A stretch of DNA of 64,000 nucleotides from Serendipita indica DSM 11827 (GCA_910890315.1 CAJVGD010000006.1:992001-1056000), one strand, 5' to 3'. Positions 22,062 through 35,075 are shown, counted from the first letter of the stretch. Translations and numbers: made by a program. Notes: a model not told the origin generated them from the sequence alone.

Positions 22062-24775
22062 TTATTGGCCACCGGGCTGGGGAGTCTGAGGACAATTCTC
22101 AAACTTTGGACCCCCTGAAGATGGTTCCGCCGCAAGCTAGATGGCAGAGTCAGTTATTATGAGCCAAGTAAAAATACTTGACGTACTTTGATGGTTTGAG
22201 CGGTGGTGTAAATCGCCGCAATCGTCCCAAATGCGATCATCAACCAATCTTGAATACGTTCCCGCCTCGTCCGTGCACATGCTTTGAGGTGAAGCATGGC
22301 TGGATAAACAAAGCACAGCGGCACACTAAAACTCGTCAACCAAAGAGAAGAAAGGAGGCAACTATGTCCTACCAAGCAAAACTGCCGACAAAGGCAACAA
22401 ACTTGTCTAAATCTTGAGCACCAACCCAGCTGACGAAGTACGTCGCAATGATTAAGCAAGTTCGGAAGAAATTCTTTTGCCATTTGACCCGAACATTGAC
22501 TTTCCCACTTTGGGTAAACAGCCAGTTTTCCATGATCCTCAGAGCAGGGAAGAGTTGCAAGGGAGCTGATAGAAGAATGGCGAGCGAGTACAGGAACTGC
22601 ACCGCTTGAACAAACTTGTTGTCTTGTGGCAAGTTTTTGATCACGACCGTCTGAATCTCCTCACCATACGCGGCGTATGACAGGACTCCTGCGCCCCCAA
22701 ACAGGAAAATGAGGAAGAACATGACTCCAGTAAGAACCGGAGGGAATTTCCGTGGCTCCCGCATCGCATCGGTAATTGGAATGACAAGTCCAATCCCTTC
22801 GAACGAGAAGACGGCAGTACTGCGACCCGTCAGTGATTGAGATCAACTTTGGCACAGGTGCCTACCCAATGAGGAGTGGGAAATCCTTTTCGTTGAACCA
22901 TCGAACAGGAGCGACCCCACGCTCCATAATGACCAAGGCTTCGTTCCATCCAATGTATACGATACCAATGAGGATAAAGACATCAGCAATCAGGGCCGTC
23001 AAGCTGAGCTTGGCCAAATTCCGAATCATTGCAAGAGGCAAAAATACGATGAGTTGAGAGAAGATTAAGAGTTGGATGGGGATGAGGGTTTTACATTTGC
23101 TGACAGACATGACAAACGCCTAGAGAGGTGTGAGGATTAGAATACTCGGGTGGAGAAATCATACTTGTAAGTTCTCAGCGACAAATATTGTATAAGCGGA
23201 TACGAATCCGAGTTGCGAGATGACGATAGATGTGAGAATGGCTCGTCGCATCCATTTTCCGTAGATTGCACCCCCAATGTCTAGATCAATGGTTTAGATA
23301 TGCGCCATGTTTATTGAACACTTACCGCCAAAGCTTCCTGGAACGACCATCTTCGTGTCGACAAGCAGTAGAAAGGAGAACAGTGAGATTAGGGCAATAA
23401 GGACAAGTGTCACAGCCGAAAAGAGCATTCCTCCGTTGGAAAACCTGCGCAATGTAAATTTGCGTTTGAGATACTGGCTTATACGTACGCTTTGCCTAGG
23501 AAAAGAATGCCAGTGCCAATAAAGGCTTTGAGCAACTGTTTACGCTGTCAGAAAGGAAATGCAAGCCAGGTGAATTGCCTACCATAAGTATGGCTTGAGA
23601 GACGGTGGCGTCGCCATGCTGTCCAATACTCGAACGTCTACTACGTCTTGTTCGACTCAGACTGCGTCGGCTGGCCCTTCGCTGCATCGAAGATTCCCGC
23701 AAAAGAGGCGTTGACTCGGTCAACTCTTCTTCAAGAAGTCTTGAAGGCTCTTGAGTGGTTCTCACGTGCCGAGGGTGTAAACCAGTTAGAGGTGATATGA
23801 TGTCTGTATCCCTTCGTAGAATACTCTGCGACCGCGAAGGTTGTATTCGACTCGGGGAGACATGCAATGACGCCTCTTCATCGATTGTCTCCAGTTCATC
23901 GTCGTCTGTGTCCTCCTCGAGGTCTTCACCGGCAAAATGGCCAAAGAGGTAGAGAAAGTCAATGAATGTCGAGGTGACTGGAGGCTCCTCTAATCCGTGT
24001 TGGTTAGCATGAAGGAGCACATAGTTTCTTCTAAACCCTCCGGGTTCGTGTATGTGTTCAAATGCGGGATCTTGTTGGATGGTGTGTGCTGGAACAATCA
24101 CCGAAGCGGCTCTCGGCCTCGCATTACGATGAGCACGCTCTTGGTATTTGTATATCTCGTGTCTGGTGCCACACGTGATCAGCCTCTTGCACGAATAAGA
24201 TCCGGTAGCCCGTGTACGCACGTTATGTCACCTCCGGGCGCGTTGTACGGGAGTGGAAATGGCTCTGAGTGCTCTCTCGAAGGACCTGGAGATGGTGGGC
24301 GAGATGGTCGACGTGATGTGTCCTTGTTTGAACCTTGTTCGTGTACCGAAGGAGGACGCGAAGAGGGTCGGCTATTGGTGGACCCAGTTTTGTTGTGTCC
24401 CAATCGCTGCTCTCGAGAGACGAGATGTTTTCTGAGCACTCTAACCTTTTCTTCTTCGGTCAATGCGGTTGTATCTGGAATGTCCAGCTGAGCGTTTGCG
24501 TCGGCGCTGGCGTTGGGTGCTAAAACTTGGGGGATCGGCCGTATTCTGTTGTCTACCGATGAAGATGGTCTCAAAGGAGATCCAACTGCAAGTGGCGTGG
24601 ATGTTCCGGGCGTTCTGAACGGAGGAATGACAGTTCCTGCTGGTGGTGTCCCGAATTGCTGTCTTAGCTGTCGAATATCTGGTGTATTAGCCCCCGTATT
24701 TGCTTCTTGACCATCATCTAGCAGACGCTGTGGCCGTGGACTTCCAATGGAGACTGGCTTGGATGGCGAGCTCAT
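22062..24775 (-). CDS. AVT3-like vacuolar amino acid transporter
   Basis: About ten exons, roughly 730 residues. The first 300 residues are disordered and cytosolic-looking, with Ser/Pro/Arg-rich parts and an acidic patch (EDLEEDTDDDELETIDEE). About ten or eleven membrane segments follow, beginning LLKAFIGTGILFLGKAF and including VFSFEGIGLVIPITDAM and PLCFVYPAMLHLKAC. This is the AAAP family, closest to Avt3/Avt4, which export neutral amino acids from the vacuole. A last small exon (TIKLAAEPSSGGPKFENC to the stop at 22062) lies after an intron near 22140-22190. The ATG is at 24775. Confidence 0.88.
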
Positions 24776-25129
24776 GTCGGTGGACGTCAACCTTTGGACT
24801 TTGCCAACTTGGACGCGTCGTCGCCACAGATATTCTTCAAAAATAAGACGACTGCACAATATTCTCGAGAATTCACAGACATGCGACGAGTTTCAAGCGT
24901 GCTTAGGACGAAAGGGGACGATCGCTGGCTCCTCGGAGAAGGCGTTTCTCCCACGACGACAAGGGACCGCCGAAGGAGATCCTTCTGTTACTTGATGTGA
25001 CGTTGAATTGTTCCGAATGGTCACGCAACGTCCAGTTCTAGCGGCCATATGCCGCCCCCCTAGGGGCTTCTTGCAGCTCTTGGATCCGCCCACGACAACA
25101 ATCCGCTGCCTCGCTCACTCCTTGATGCG
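24776..25129. promoter_or_regulatory. Divergent promoter, AVT3-like and the surface-protein gene
   Basis: About 350 bases between divergent genes. The reading frame running into 25130 from about 25060 (LLAALGSAHD) looks like the end of a signal peptide, so a short first exon of the surface-protein gene may lie here. I could not fix its ATG or donor. Confidence 0.4.
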
Positions 25130-26857
25130 ATGGAGGTCGTAGCGGACGGCGACACCGACAAGATAAAGTTTGTGTGACCGCCTGCTCCTTTGCGGGATTT
25201 TCTGATAATTTACAATAGATACTCGGGCCGATGGTCAACTGTGAATACCTCTGGAGCCACAGATGGGACCGTTCATAGCTCGAATGACCCGTCGGCGTCG
25301 ATTAGTCTCCTGTTTCTGGGTATGTCGCCCAAGCCGACGCCTTTAGCCAGCTCACCGGCATTGCTACAGGGACTTTTATCCAAATAGACGCTCTTAGGTC
25401 GCCCGACGGTGGCAATTTCACGGTCTTATTGGACGGTTCCCTGTGCGTTGTATCTCGTTTAGTTATTCGCGTCTCACACCACCACTACAGATTCGGCCCC
25501 TACTCTCTGTACTCGCCCAACGCAACCGTCGGCAACGTATGGAGCCAGACCAGTCTCAGTCCCTCTGCCACCCATACGGTCGAGATGCGCAAGGTGCAAG
25601 CGACGGTGGGCCTGGATGACACGCATAGTATCAATATTGATAGTTTCCGGTACGTTGTGATTGGGATCATATGGACGCATGGCTGACCCGCGTGCAGCGT
25701 ATCGGCTGTGGCGACACCTTCGCCGACTTCTACATCCACCCAGAGCACGTCTCGATCCACGAGTTCCACGAGCAGCTCAAGTACGTCAAGCCTCACGAAT
25801 GTATCCTCCTCATCTACGTCCACATCATCCACGCCAACATTTACGCCCTCTTCATCCCTTGTATCATCATTTTCCTCTTCATCATCACATTTTCGTCCTT
25901 CTTCCACACCGCAGGACGGTACTCCTTCCTCATCAACCACCCTACCTTCTTCGACGTTTACCCCTTTACCCCTTTGCCGCCCTCGTTCTCACCCGAACCC
26001 GAGTCGCCTCCATCCTATGTAGACACGGGCTCGGACGAACCTTCCGTCGTCCCCGGCCCAGTACCTGTTCCAGATCCTGAACCGTCCGCCATTGTCCCTG
26101 TTCCCATCCCAGTCCCTGAACCCTCCGATACGTCCAACACGATCGCTGACCCGAGCGACGATTCCTCAGCGTCCACCTCGTCAACATCTCGCTCCTCGAC
26201 ATCGCGCTCCACTAGTTCTTCAACCTCGAGCACTTCACATACCAGCCACTTCCCCTCGACGATCCTTTCCACCCAACTCGCTCACCTACTTCCGCCCCTG
26301 CCACTGAAACACCGACGTCATCTGGTTCAAATCAAAACAAAACTGGAATAATCATTGGATCCATCACTGCAGTTGTCATCGTCACCTCTCTCCTGGTCAT
26401 CCTCGTCGTTGCAATTCGAAGACGACTCGCGAAGCGTACAGAGGAGAGTCTACGGCCAAGCACGACACCAGCATACCAGACGACAAGTACACAGCGCATG
26501 ACTGGAGCCCCACTTGCTCCTTTGGGTGTTTACAACCGCTATCCATCGCCAAACAGTACCACGTCCAACGTCATGTCGCGAGGACTGTACGACACTGCTG
26601 GATATGGATTCGGCAGTAATAGCCACAATGCCCTATCGCCCGTCTCAAGAACGCTTTCCTCGCCGAATAACATTGGAGCTGGTGGCGGTAGTGCAGACGA
26701 CCGACCCATCTCGTCTGTGGAAGAATCGAGCAGCAATGCACACTACGTCTTCCAGCCGGCGTCGGGAGTGGAGGAATCGCGTGGACCGGGATACGCGGAA
26801 TCTGTTGCCTCGGACTATCCTTATAGTCTCACATTCCAAAGCCCACGAGCTTACTAG
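25130..26857 (+). CDS. Single-pass surface protein: beta-rich ectodomain, mucin-like stalk, TM, cytosolic tail
   Basis: The ectodomain has the pattern seen in many basidiomycete membrane proteins: DKIKYSGRWSTVNTSG, GTVHSSNDPSASISLLFLG, then SPDGGNFTVLLDGSL and a TVEMRK strand, spread over four exons. A Ser/Thr-rich stalk follows from 25695. The membrane segment (KTGIIIGSITAVVIVTSLLV) starts near 26336. The tail has Tyr and Ser motifs and ends at 26857. The stalk is Ser/Thr/Pro rich in one frame to about 25990, in a second to about 26260, and the membrane segment lies in a third, with no clear introns between. The 5' end is also unsure: ATG 25130 is the nearest start but gives no signal peptide. 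Role unknown. Confidence 0.6.
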
Positions 26858-27083
26858 TCAGTACGGTGTGCCTCCTCTTTCCAATTCCCTGTCCTTTCTC
26901 TCTACACAACCTCTGGACCTTTCACCATTATCGTGTTATCTTTACCACTGGTTGAATAAAGGGACCACCTTGCATTTCACATCGCGTAGCTGTGTCGTAA
27001 GAGATAGTATTACCCGAGCATACTCGACATCAATGTCGTGATAGGGAATATTGTCAACACACAAGAAAGCCTCTTCGGCGAGT

Positions 27084-28445
27084 CTATCGCTTTGTCTTCT
27101 TTTTGATATCGTCGTCCTTGACCGCATGGAGCATGACCTTGTTGGGTAATGTGGGCACCATGCCAGTGTATCCCTGATAGAAGTGAGAGGGTAACCTTTT
27201 TCCATGTGGAATGGCATACCTTTGACCAGTCATAGGAAATTGCATATGCGAATATCGTGCCCGTCTTGCTGAACGCCGTTGCCGTGATAGGGCCGGCCTG
27301 TTTTGGGAATGCTAATATCCAAGTCAGTTTCTAGGTACGTTGAGGCAGAATTTACCGACTCTTCAATCGAGTTTTACTGTCCTTGTCCCAGAAGTTGATT
27401 GTGCCGTCCGCTCCGGCGGTACTAAATGTACCGTATCCCTGATGGAAGGTAATAGCATTGACGGCGTAGACAGCTTGTTGATCCTTTGCGCCGTTTTGCT
27501 CTTGCCTGTGGCATTTAAAGGAAAAGTTGGAGCTGGCATCCTTGTCCTCGACATATCTAGACCACAGGTTAGCCAGAAAGTGTGTAAACGACGTCTACTC
27601 ACTGGATTGCAACGCGTCCCTCAATACTTCCAACGGCGAATCCAGACGCGTTTGGGAAGCAAGCTACGACTCTTGTCTGCCATTTGAGAGGAGACGTGAG
27701 ATTCTTTGTACAAGATTAGCCGATTCATTTAGTTTGCTAAAAAAAATTACATGCCTTGAAGATGGTCGTCGGATTATTTAGGTTGATAATTGGGATATGG
27801 CGCTCTGCCGTGCCGACGACCAACAACGGGTACTGGATATCCATGGCATATACCCGTTCTGGCATAGTCACGGTCGCGATGGGATTAGGAGACCTCAAAT
27901 CCCAGTACTACAGCAGCGTTAACGCGCGTCGAGGATCGAAGAATTAAACAACATGCCTTGACGGTCTTATCCCAGCTTCCCGTAGCGAGAATACCACCCG
28001 TTGGGGCTTCAACCCAACGAACACATCGAATAGGCGCGTCGTGCACGCCAACTTGAACGCTTTGACCCGTGCCTAGGTCAAACATCTTTGCAGCCTTGTC
28101 GACGCTTCCAGAAAAGAGCTTGGAGCCATCCTTATTCCAGCATACATCCAGAACAGGCGCGTCATGTTGGTAAGCTGCCTTGCCTTGGCTCTGACCTTGG
28201 TTGTTGATTTCGTAGATGCGAACCTGCGGCCAGAAGCACGATTTTAGCATCAAATAATCAAATATCACGTAAAATTGAAGTGAAACTACACATACGTTGT
28301 TGTCCCAGCTGCCTACGGCCAGATAGTCACTTTGTTGAGCAGGCGAAAAGGCCAGAGACGAGATGGAATCCGACGGGGGATCAACCAGCTCTGCATCCTT
28401 TGGCTCTGTTGCAGATGCTGCAGCTCCTGAACCGAAAAAGGACAT
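27084..28445 (-). CDS. rae1: RAE1/GLE2, WD40 mRNA export factor
   Basis: Seven or so short exons giving a WD40 propeller of about 350 residues. It opens [15 protein letters not shown], then [58 protein letters not shown] and [14 protein letters not shown]. It ends with [20 protein letters not shown] and a basic KKKTKR tail, all typical of Rae1. The protein binds the GLEBS motif of Nup98 at nuclear pores and acts in mRNA export. The ATG at 28445 was chosen because the conserved start follows it directly. Confidence 0.93.
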
Positions 28446-28622
28446 GACCCGTGGAAGAGGTTGTGCGAAAGACGCTGTCACCACCCCCGCAAGCCAGGAT
28501 GGGAAAACAGGGCGAATGATTACCAATCTATTCTAAACAAGTACATTACATAGTGCGAAAGATGGATTTAACACACAATCCCACTGCCTAGACAATAGTA
28601 TTTTTGTTTGAGGTCATTACCA

Positions 28623-31600
28623 TCATGGAGGCGCCGGAAAATTCAGAACCGCCTGGAAGAAACCGACAAGTTTCTCCATGCTAATAAGAAGTGCGTCTGC
28701 AAGTCGCGCCCAGTCAAGGCGCTGTAACAGTCCGAGTTGCAGAGGAATGAGGGCGTGCACCTGTCTAAACACCGTCATATCAGCGTTTTCTCCCTGTGGT
28801 TGATATTGGGTGGCAGTTGCGGTGTCGACAGTATATGGGAATGTCGGCTCAGAGCCAGGAGTCTGCCCGGCTTGCGGTGGGTACTCTCCAGGCGGTGTGC
28901 GCGGTTGCGACGCCCAGTTCGATCCAAGTGGAAGATTTTGAATCAGCTGTGAGTTCTGTATGTCGTTGCGTATAGATAACGCAATCCAAATAACCACCAC
29001 GGATGCAATTACAGGAGCCGTCTTCATTAGGTGTCCAAACAACCATCCTGCCATTTGGAGAGAGCGCATCGTAAAACTTGGGGCGGTTTCAGTCGATAGC
29101 TTTTCCACCTGTGCGCGGACTTGTGGATAAAAGTAGTTGGGGAGTCGGTAGTGTGACAGCTGGCCATCGTCTTGTTGGGTAAAGTTGCTTAGGAGTAGAG
29201 GTTCTTTGTAACCTGCAGCGGGTTAGCTAGGCAGTGTTTACTCAAAGGCGACGGACCTCGTGGAGTGTGTACATCAACGGTATATGTTCCAACTCCGACA
29301 TGAAAGGCGGGAAGAAGGATAGAGACTTGTCCATCTGACCGCTTCTTTCCCTTTCCTTTGGTCTGAGGTTCGCGAGCCACGAGATAATGTATCTCGATAT
29401 TCCCCAGTATACGCTCATCAGGCAGGAATACGCGTATCCACTTGTCCACGTTGCCAAGAGTGGTTTCTTCCACCTCACCCTTTCGAGGGGTACGAGTGAG
29501 ATCGGGAACCCCAAGCAACTGCCCATCGTCCTCGAGGATATCTCGAGGTATTACTTCCCATGGTAGATTGATACCGTCTGCGGTTGCAGACACTATTTCA
29601 ATCGCTGTCTCGTCATCTTGCACAAGGGTTGATGGGAGACAAACACCAAACGCAAGAACACTATCTGTTGCTGCCACAGATGGGACCGTAAAGCGAACGG
29701 CATGCGATTGTTGTTCTGATAAGGGAAGAAGGGTCACTACGGCCTTGACCCATGGAATTGGGTAGGCTCCTCCAAGCATGGGAGATGCAATCAACCCAGC
29801 CCTAGGTTTTATGGGTGTCCGAGGCGATCGATTCATCCTTGAAGCTTCTGACGCGCGCGGTGTCCGAGGTGAACGAGGAGCGGCCCAATGACGGGACAAA
29901 GGAGACTCCTTGGGGTTCTCTGCATGCGGGATAAACACTACGCTTGCTCCATCCTCGGTTCGTACAGTCATTCTCCGCTTCAGAAGTTTGCGCTTTAATG
30001 GTGGGGTTCGAAGTCCATTTGGCAAACCAGAACGTTGTTGTCTCTTTTCGCTCGGTAGAATGACTTCGACGCTCTCTTGCATCTGAGAGGAGATAATGAC
30101 CTCATTGAATGATCTTTCTGCGGGTAGCACATTGAATGCAGGAAGTTCCAGTGGGTCGTCCTCATCATCGTACTCCCCCTCCCTGCGAGGCCCGACCAGT
30201 ATTGTTCCACAGAGTTTGAAAGCAAATTCGTTATTCGGAGCTGGATCCATGTTGCCGATGTTCAAAAACAGTGTGACGGGTTGATTGAGTGGGTTCGAAA
30301 GAGTGGCAACAGACGAAGTTCCAGAGTGTGGCGTCCCAGTAGAGTTGATCATGGAGATTGTGGGCGATGGTGTTGTTTCGAAAGAATAATCAGGAAGGGT
30401 TGAAACATTTGGTAGTGCCGTGTGCAGCAACGATGGTGCACCATACGACGAAAGCTTGGATTGCAAAAGGCTTCCTCGCGTCGAGCGATCCATTGAGTCG
30501 TCTTCTGGTGACGCCGCCGTTGGTTGCTCTTTCGGATCCTTCCCACCCACGAACCCAACGAAGTTTGAGTCCCCGCTGAGCTCCCATTGCTCACCCTCAC
30601 TCGCCCAGGCAAGCGAACGGCCTTTGCCGTTGAGCATAACGTCCATACCAAGTTGCGTGGCGACACCTTGGTACCATAAACCTCTGCAGACACCTTCGTA
30701 TTCGAGCCGCATCTTCGTCCTCCCTCGCTCGTCTCTCCCCAGCAATGTACAATGGACGAGCCCGGTGACCTCGTCAACGCCAACCCGTCGCCTACCATCT
30801 GGTGTTGGGATGTAACCCATTGGGTGTGCCCATCTAACTCTGATTCGGTCGGCGGATGGAAACGAGCCTTGAAGACCTGCAGGAACTGCGGCTAATGCCC
30901 CCGCCTCGTAGGAGCCGTCGATAGAGGTTTCGTCGTCAGCGAGTCGTTCATACGAAGTTGATCTCGACCCGCGGGATTGCCCATATGCCACACTGGGATC
31001 CGATGAAACTTCCCATCGAGGTGGGTCTTGCCCCGACGGGAGTGTAGGCGCTGGGATGATTTTGAGTTTAATGAAATTTCGCAAGCAGCGGGGAAGAGGA
31101 AGTGAGAGCTGAACAAAACGGTCAGGTTATAGGTCAAGCGTCGGTAATGACATACCAAGTAGGGAGATTTCGGAGGTCGTGAGGCATATGGGACAAAGAT
31201 ATCGACCCCGGCCATGAAGGATATTTGCTTGCCGCTACTTTCGTTGAATGCTGATCTCGTATTACTCCGTGATAGATGGTCAAAGTCTGTATCCGCGAGC
31301 ACTGCTCCCCGGGTGGGTAACACGCGTGGTAGGATGAAGCATATGTGAAAGTTGGAAACGGTGATTTCTCCAGTAAGGTTCAAAGGAAGAGGTGCTACTG
31401 CAGCGGCTCGACGCGAACTGCTGGCGTCGCCCGAGGATCCTGGGGACTCCACTGAGGGTGGGACGCCGAGAAATGTATAGTATGACTTGTTGGAGCGAGG
31501 AGGGAGGTTCAATGCACGCGCAGTACTATGCAGGAGTGGAGAGGCAGTGGTGGAAAAAGCATAAGGAGCCGATTTGCTGTCCAAAGGGTGCACTTTGGAG

Positions 31601-31961
31601 TCTACTATCCGCACGTTTTCCTAAGCAACGGTCAGTCCTAGGCCAGTGACGCGAGAACAATGTCCAACTTCTGGGAATAGAGGGATGGAGGCCAGAGGAG
31701 CGAGGCTCTCGAAAGGAAGAGAAAGCTATAAATTGAACCACAGTCAGCTACCATGCGTTGTACGCGAGACAAAGTGAGAAAACGCGCCTTCATGAACAGT
31801 CGCAGTGAACTTCCCTCCTGAGTCGAGTCGCAGCGACCTTCTATCACCAGCTGTTGAACTATCCTAGTCGAGAGTGGGTTGCTCTGTACCGTACCCGTCG
31901 TGGACGGCGCTCCATACGAAGTTAGAGGCGGAGAGAATGTCCGCGACGACGCAGCGGCCAT
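28623..31961 (-). CDS. Large tail-anchored protein of unknown function
   Basis: About five exons and 1,000 residues. I do not recognise a named family. The N-terminal third looks like beta-rich folded sequence (LVIEGRCDS, NLTGEITVSNFHICFILP, ISFMAGVDIFVPYA). The middle has ordered strands with long disordered Ser/Pro insertions and a stretch with basic runs (PPLKRKLLKRRMTVR). Near the C-terminus, after LPNYFYPQVRAQVEKL, there is one clear membrane segment (APVIASVVVIWIALSI), then a Pro/Gln-rich tail. The membrane segment lies in a separate exon after 29200; the preceding exon's open frame ends close by, so a model without this splice would miss the anchor. The first intron may use a GC donor. 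Confidence 0.65.
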
Positions 31962-32157
31962 TTGGGCAAGTCAAAATTGACGTGTTCCCGTTCAGAGACT
32001 TGAAATAAACGTATTAAAGAAAGTTGAAGCACTGTTTCCAATCTCTCCCGACGCGTCCACGGTCCAAGCAACTTGACCACCTGCCCCGTCTACGAGACGA
32101 TCACGATGCGCGAGAAAAAGTAGGAAAATATAGAAATCAATATATCAATATAATTAA
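31962..32157. promoter_or_regulatory. Divergent promoter with AT-rich block before GTR1
   Basis: 196 bases between divergent starts. The last 40 bases before the GTR1 ATG are very AT rich (repeated atata words), which could favour open promoter chromatin. No specific site is recognised. Confidence 0.4.
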
Positions 32158-33390
32158 ATGACATATACGTCTTCTAGAGTATTGCTGATGGGAGACGCCG
32201 CGAGTGGCAAGGTATGGGACCTCTGCTGGAATTTCTTGATCTGTCTGCTGACGAGAACACCCCAAGTCTTCCATGAGAGCCGTGATATTGTGCGCATCGA
32301 TCACTGGATGACACTTTCGTTCCTCTCTGACAGCACGATGAAGCAAAAATACGATTCCTGATCTCACAAGTCGTCTCAGTACAACTCACTCTTATGAGAT
32401 GGAAAACTACAAATTCTTTGGGTCTCGTTCGCTGTCGCTCGTTGATTGTGGAGGGCAGCACGGCTTCATGGAGTCGTATCTAACCGACGACGGGGAGAAG
32501 ATACTCTTTGCGCATGTGAGCGCGCTGATATACGTATTCGAGGTCACGAAGCTAGACTCTGCCGGCCGTCCACCTGAGCTCAGCTTGCAATACTTCTCCC
32601 GATGCCTCAAAGCGCTAGGCAAGCGGTCACCGCAAGCACCTGTCTTTGTTCTGATCCAAAAAATGGATCTTATCCAGCCGGAAAAGCGACAGAGCGAGTT
32701 TGACATGTGGATTAAAGCTCTTAAACAGATTTGTGGTCAAGAAGATGCCTTTATAGCCTTTGGGACAAGCATCTACGAGGACACTCTCTATCGTGTACGT
32801 CATGCGGCAAGATGGATTGACTTTCAACTCACCGCACTTTAGGCGTGGTCTGCAGTTGTGCGGATTCTTGTCCCAAACCTCTCAGACTTGACTCGCAATC
32901 TGGGACTACTATCTCAAAGTTGTGGAGCACTGGAAACAGCAATGTTTGAAAAGACGACATTTCTTCTCATTGCGAGATCGTCCGTTGAGGAGCCTGTCAA
33001 CCACTCGTTGGTTTCCACCCATCTTCTCCCAGATATTTACAACAAACCGGTGGAAGATGCGGGAGATGCAACCGTGGCCCTAGGTCAAGCCAATAGGTTT
33101 GAGATGATTTCCAAGCTCATCAAAGCCTTTAAACACGACGCCAGACGGTTCTCCTCGGAGCCATTTGACTCGTTGAGGATGGAAATGAGCGATTTTACGC
33201 TTGTGCTGACCTCGTTGACTCCAACATCATACGTTCTTGTGATTGCCTCTGCTAAGGAGCCACGCATCAGTTAGTGGAGCTTAATCTTCGTGTCCACAGT
33301 TACTAATCTTCTGAAGCGCCAGACGCCATCGTGCTGAACATTTCTCATGCTCGTCCTCACTTCGAGGCTCTTCAAGCTGCAGCGAAATGA
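32158..33390 (+). CDS. gtr1: GTR1/RagA-type GTPase
   Basis: Five exons, about 315 residues. The P-loop is GDAASGKSS, split by an intron at about 32211-32271. A second intron (start about 32296) ends at the AG before 32346 and restores MRAVIFKNTIPDLTSRLSTT, which aligns with the Rag switch region. Then come LVDCGGQHGFMESYL, ALIYVFEV, the HKMD-like IQKMDL, FGTSIYEDTLYRAWS, and the C-terminal roadblock-like half (FEKTTFLLIARS, RFEMISKLIKAFKH), ending at NISHARPHFEAL. Gtr1/RagA pairs with Gtr2/RagC on the vacuole and signals amino acid supply to TORC1. Confidence 0.9.
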
Positions 33391-33533
33391 GGCCACTTGT
33401 CGTCTAAGCAATGTCTCGACAGGACACTTTGAAACCCAAACTCTAAAAGTAACTCGTCGTGTATCGAGCAAATCACGCTTGTAGCCTTTCGTGAAATCTA
33501 GTTTGTTCTTGGATCTCCCCATAATAGGCGTAA

Positions 33534-35075
33534 ATGTCTTACTCGCCGGATACCAGTAGTCGTGCTTACAAAAAGGCACTCCGCTTACACAATAAATCGA
33601 AGAAGACTCCAGCGGCTGAAGTTCTGCCCGCATTGAGAGAACAAGAGAAACAGTACAAGTCGCGCTTTCCACCGCCGTCTCTTGACGACGCTTTGGATAT
33701 AAGGGCCGTTTGGCAAGATCCGGATGATGCCGCTCAAGTATGGAAGGGTTCCCCAGATGCCGTTCGTATCGAGTCCATTGGATGCCTGTCTGAAGAGCGG
33801 CCACATGCCAAAGCATATGGAATTCCAGAGTTGCCAGGTATTTAAGTATCCTCCCTCTTTCGAATTATCCATTACATTCTGGCAGGATTCCTTTTACTGC
33901 CTGGGTTTCTGCGCCCGAACGAACAGCGACGGCTCATCAAGGCCATTCTAGAAGATTATGCAAAAGCACCGAACGAGAATAACCTCGACATCCATTATAT
34001 CCTGCCGGAAGATGGCATTTGGCCATCGTGGAAGGCTTACAATGACCGAAAAGCAAAGGGATATTCCGAAGAGCCCATCATTGCGACCAAAGCGAGTGCA
34101 AGTGACATGAACGTGCCTGGATCTAGTCGTGTGCTTATCGAGAATCCGCCAGCGAGTGTCGAGAATCTTGCAGAATTCCAAGCGTTGGAAAAACCGCCAG
34201 CTGCCCCATCGGCTACATTGTCTCCTTCACCTCTTTCTTCCCTAGTTCACAAACTACGCTGGTCAAACATAGGCTACTTCTATCACTGGGGCACCAAGAG
34301 CTATCAGTTTGACCGGGAATTGACGCCGATCCCCTCTTACATTCAACAAATCTGCAAGGAGTGTGTCTCATCGGTTAATTGGAGTGACGTTTGGAGAGAT
34401 GGTGCAGATATGAAAGCTGGAAGATGGGATACAGAGCATCCAGATTGGTCCGAGTGGCCAAAGACTTATGGTACGGCTCTGCCTTTCAGTATCACCATAC
34501 TAAGCTATGGTATCAGAACCAGATGCAGGAATCATCAATTTCTATCAGCTCAAGGTCCCAGTCGTTACAGGGCATAGTGCGAAGACTTACTCTTCGTAGG
34601 ATACGTTAATGGCGCATGTGGACAGATCGGAGCTCTCGTCGACCTCACCTCTTGTCTCAATTTCGTACGTCGTCTTGAACATGCTTGGGCTTGTGTCTCT
34701 CTCATATATAGCCAGGTTGGGCTCGGCATGTGTATTCCTCATTGGGGGTCTTACGAGGGAGGAGAAAGCCATTCCCATTGTTTTGCGCTCTGGAGATGTG
34801 GTAATCATGTCTGGACCTCGCTGTCGGCGGGCGTATCATGGTGAGTGGCAGCAACCCAGGGCCGTGCAAGCTGACAAGGTGCAGGCGTGCCTCGTATCCT
34901 GGAGGGATCTCTCCCAGTCTATCTAAAGAAGAGCGAGGATCACGATGAAGACTGGGACTTGATAGCCGAGTACCTGGAGACGACCAGGCTCAATATCAAT
35001 GCGAGGCAGGTCTTTCCAACCAACTTTGCGTATGAAGAGCATGGATTAGGCCATCTTAGGAATAAAATAAAATAA
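33534..35075 (+). CDS. ALKBH1-like 2-oxoglutarate/Fe(II) dioxygenase
   Basis: About six exons, roughly 400 residues. The AlkB core runs FLLLPGFLRPNEQRRLIKAI, LRWSNIGYFYHWGTKSY, PDAGIINFYQLKDTLMAHVD, then LRSGDVVIMSGPRCRRAYHG and LNINARQVF. The iron ligands are visible as H and D of AHVDRSE and the H of AYHG; the 2-oxoglutarate Arg is in NARQVF. This arrangement fits ALKBH1, which demethylates nucleic acids (tRNA m1A is the best supported substrate in animals). All ligands are present, so the enzyme looks active. It sits close to GTR1 and CYT1 on the same strand. Confidence 0.9.
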
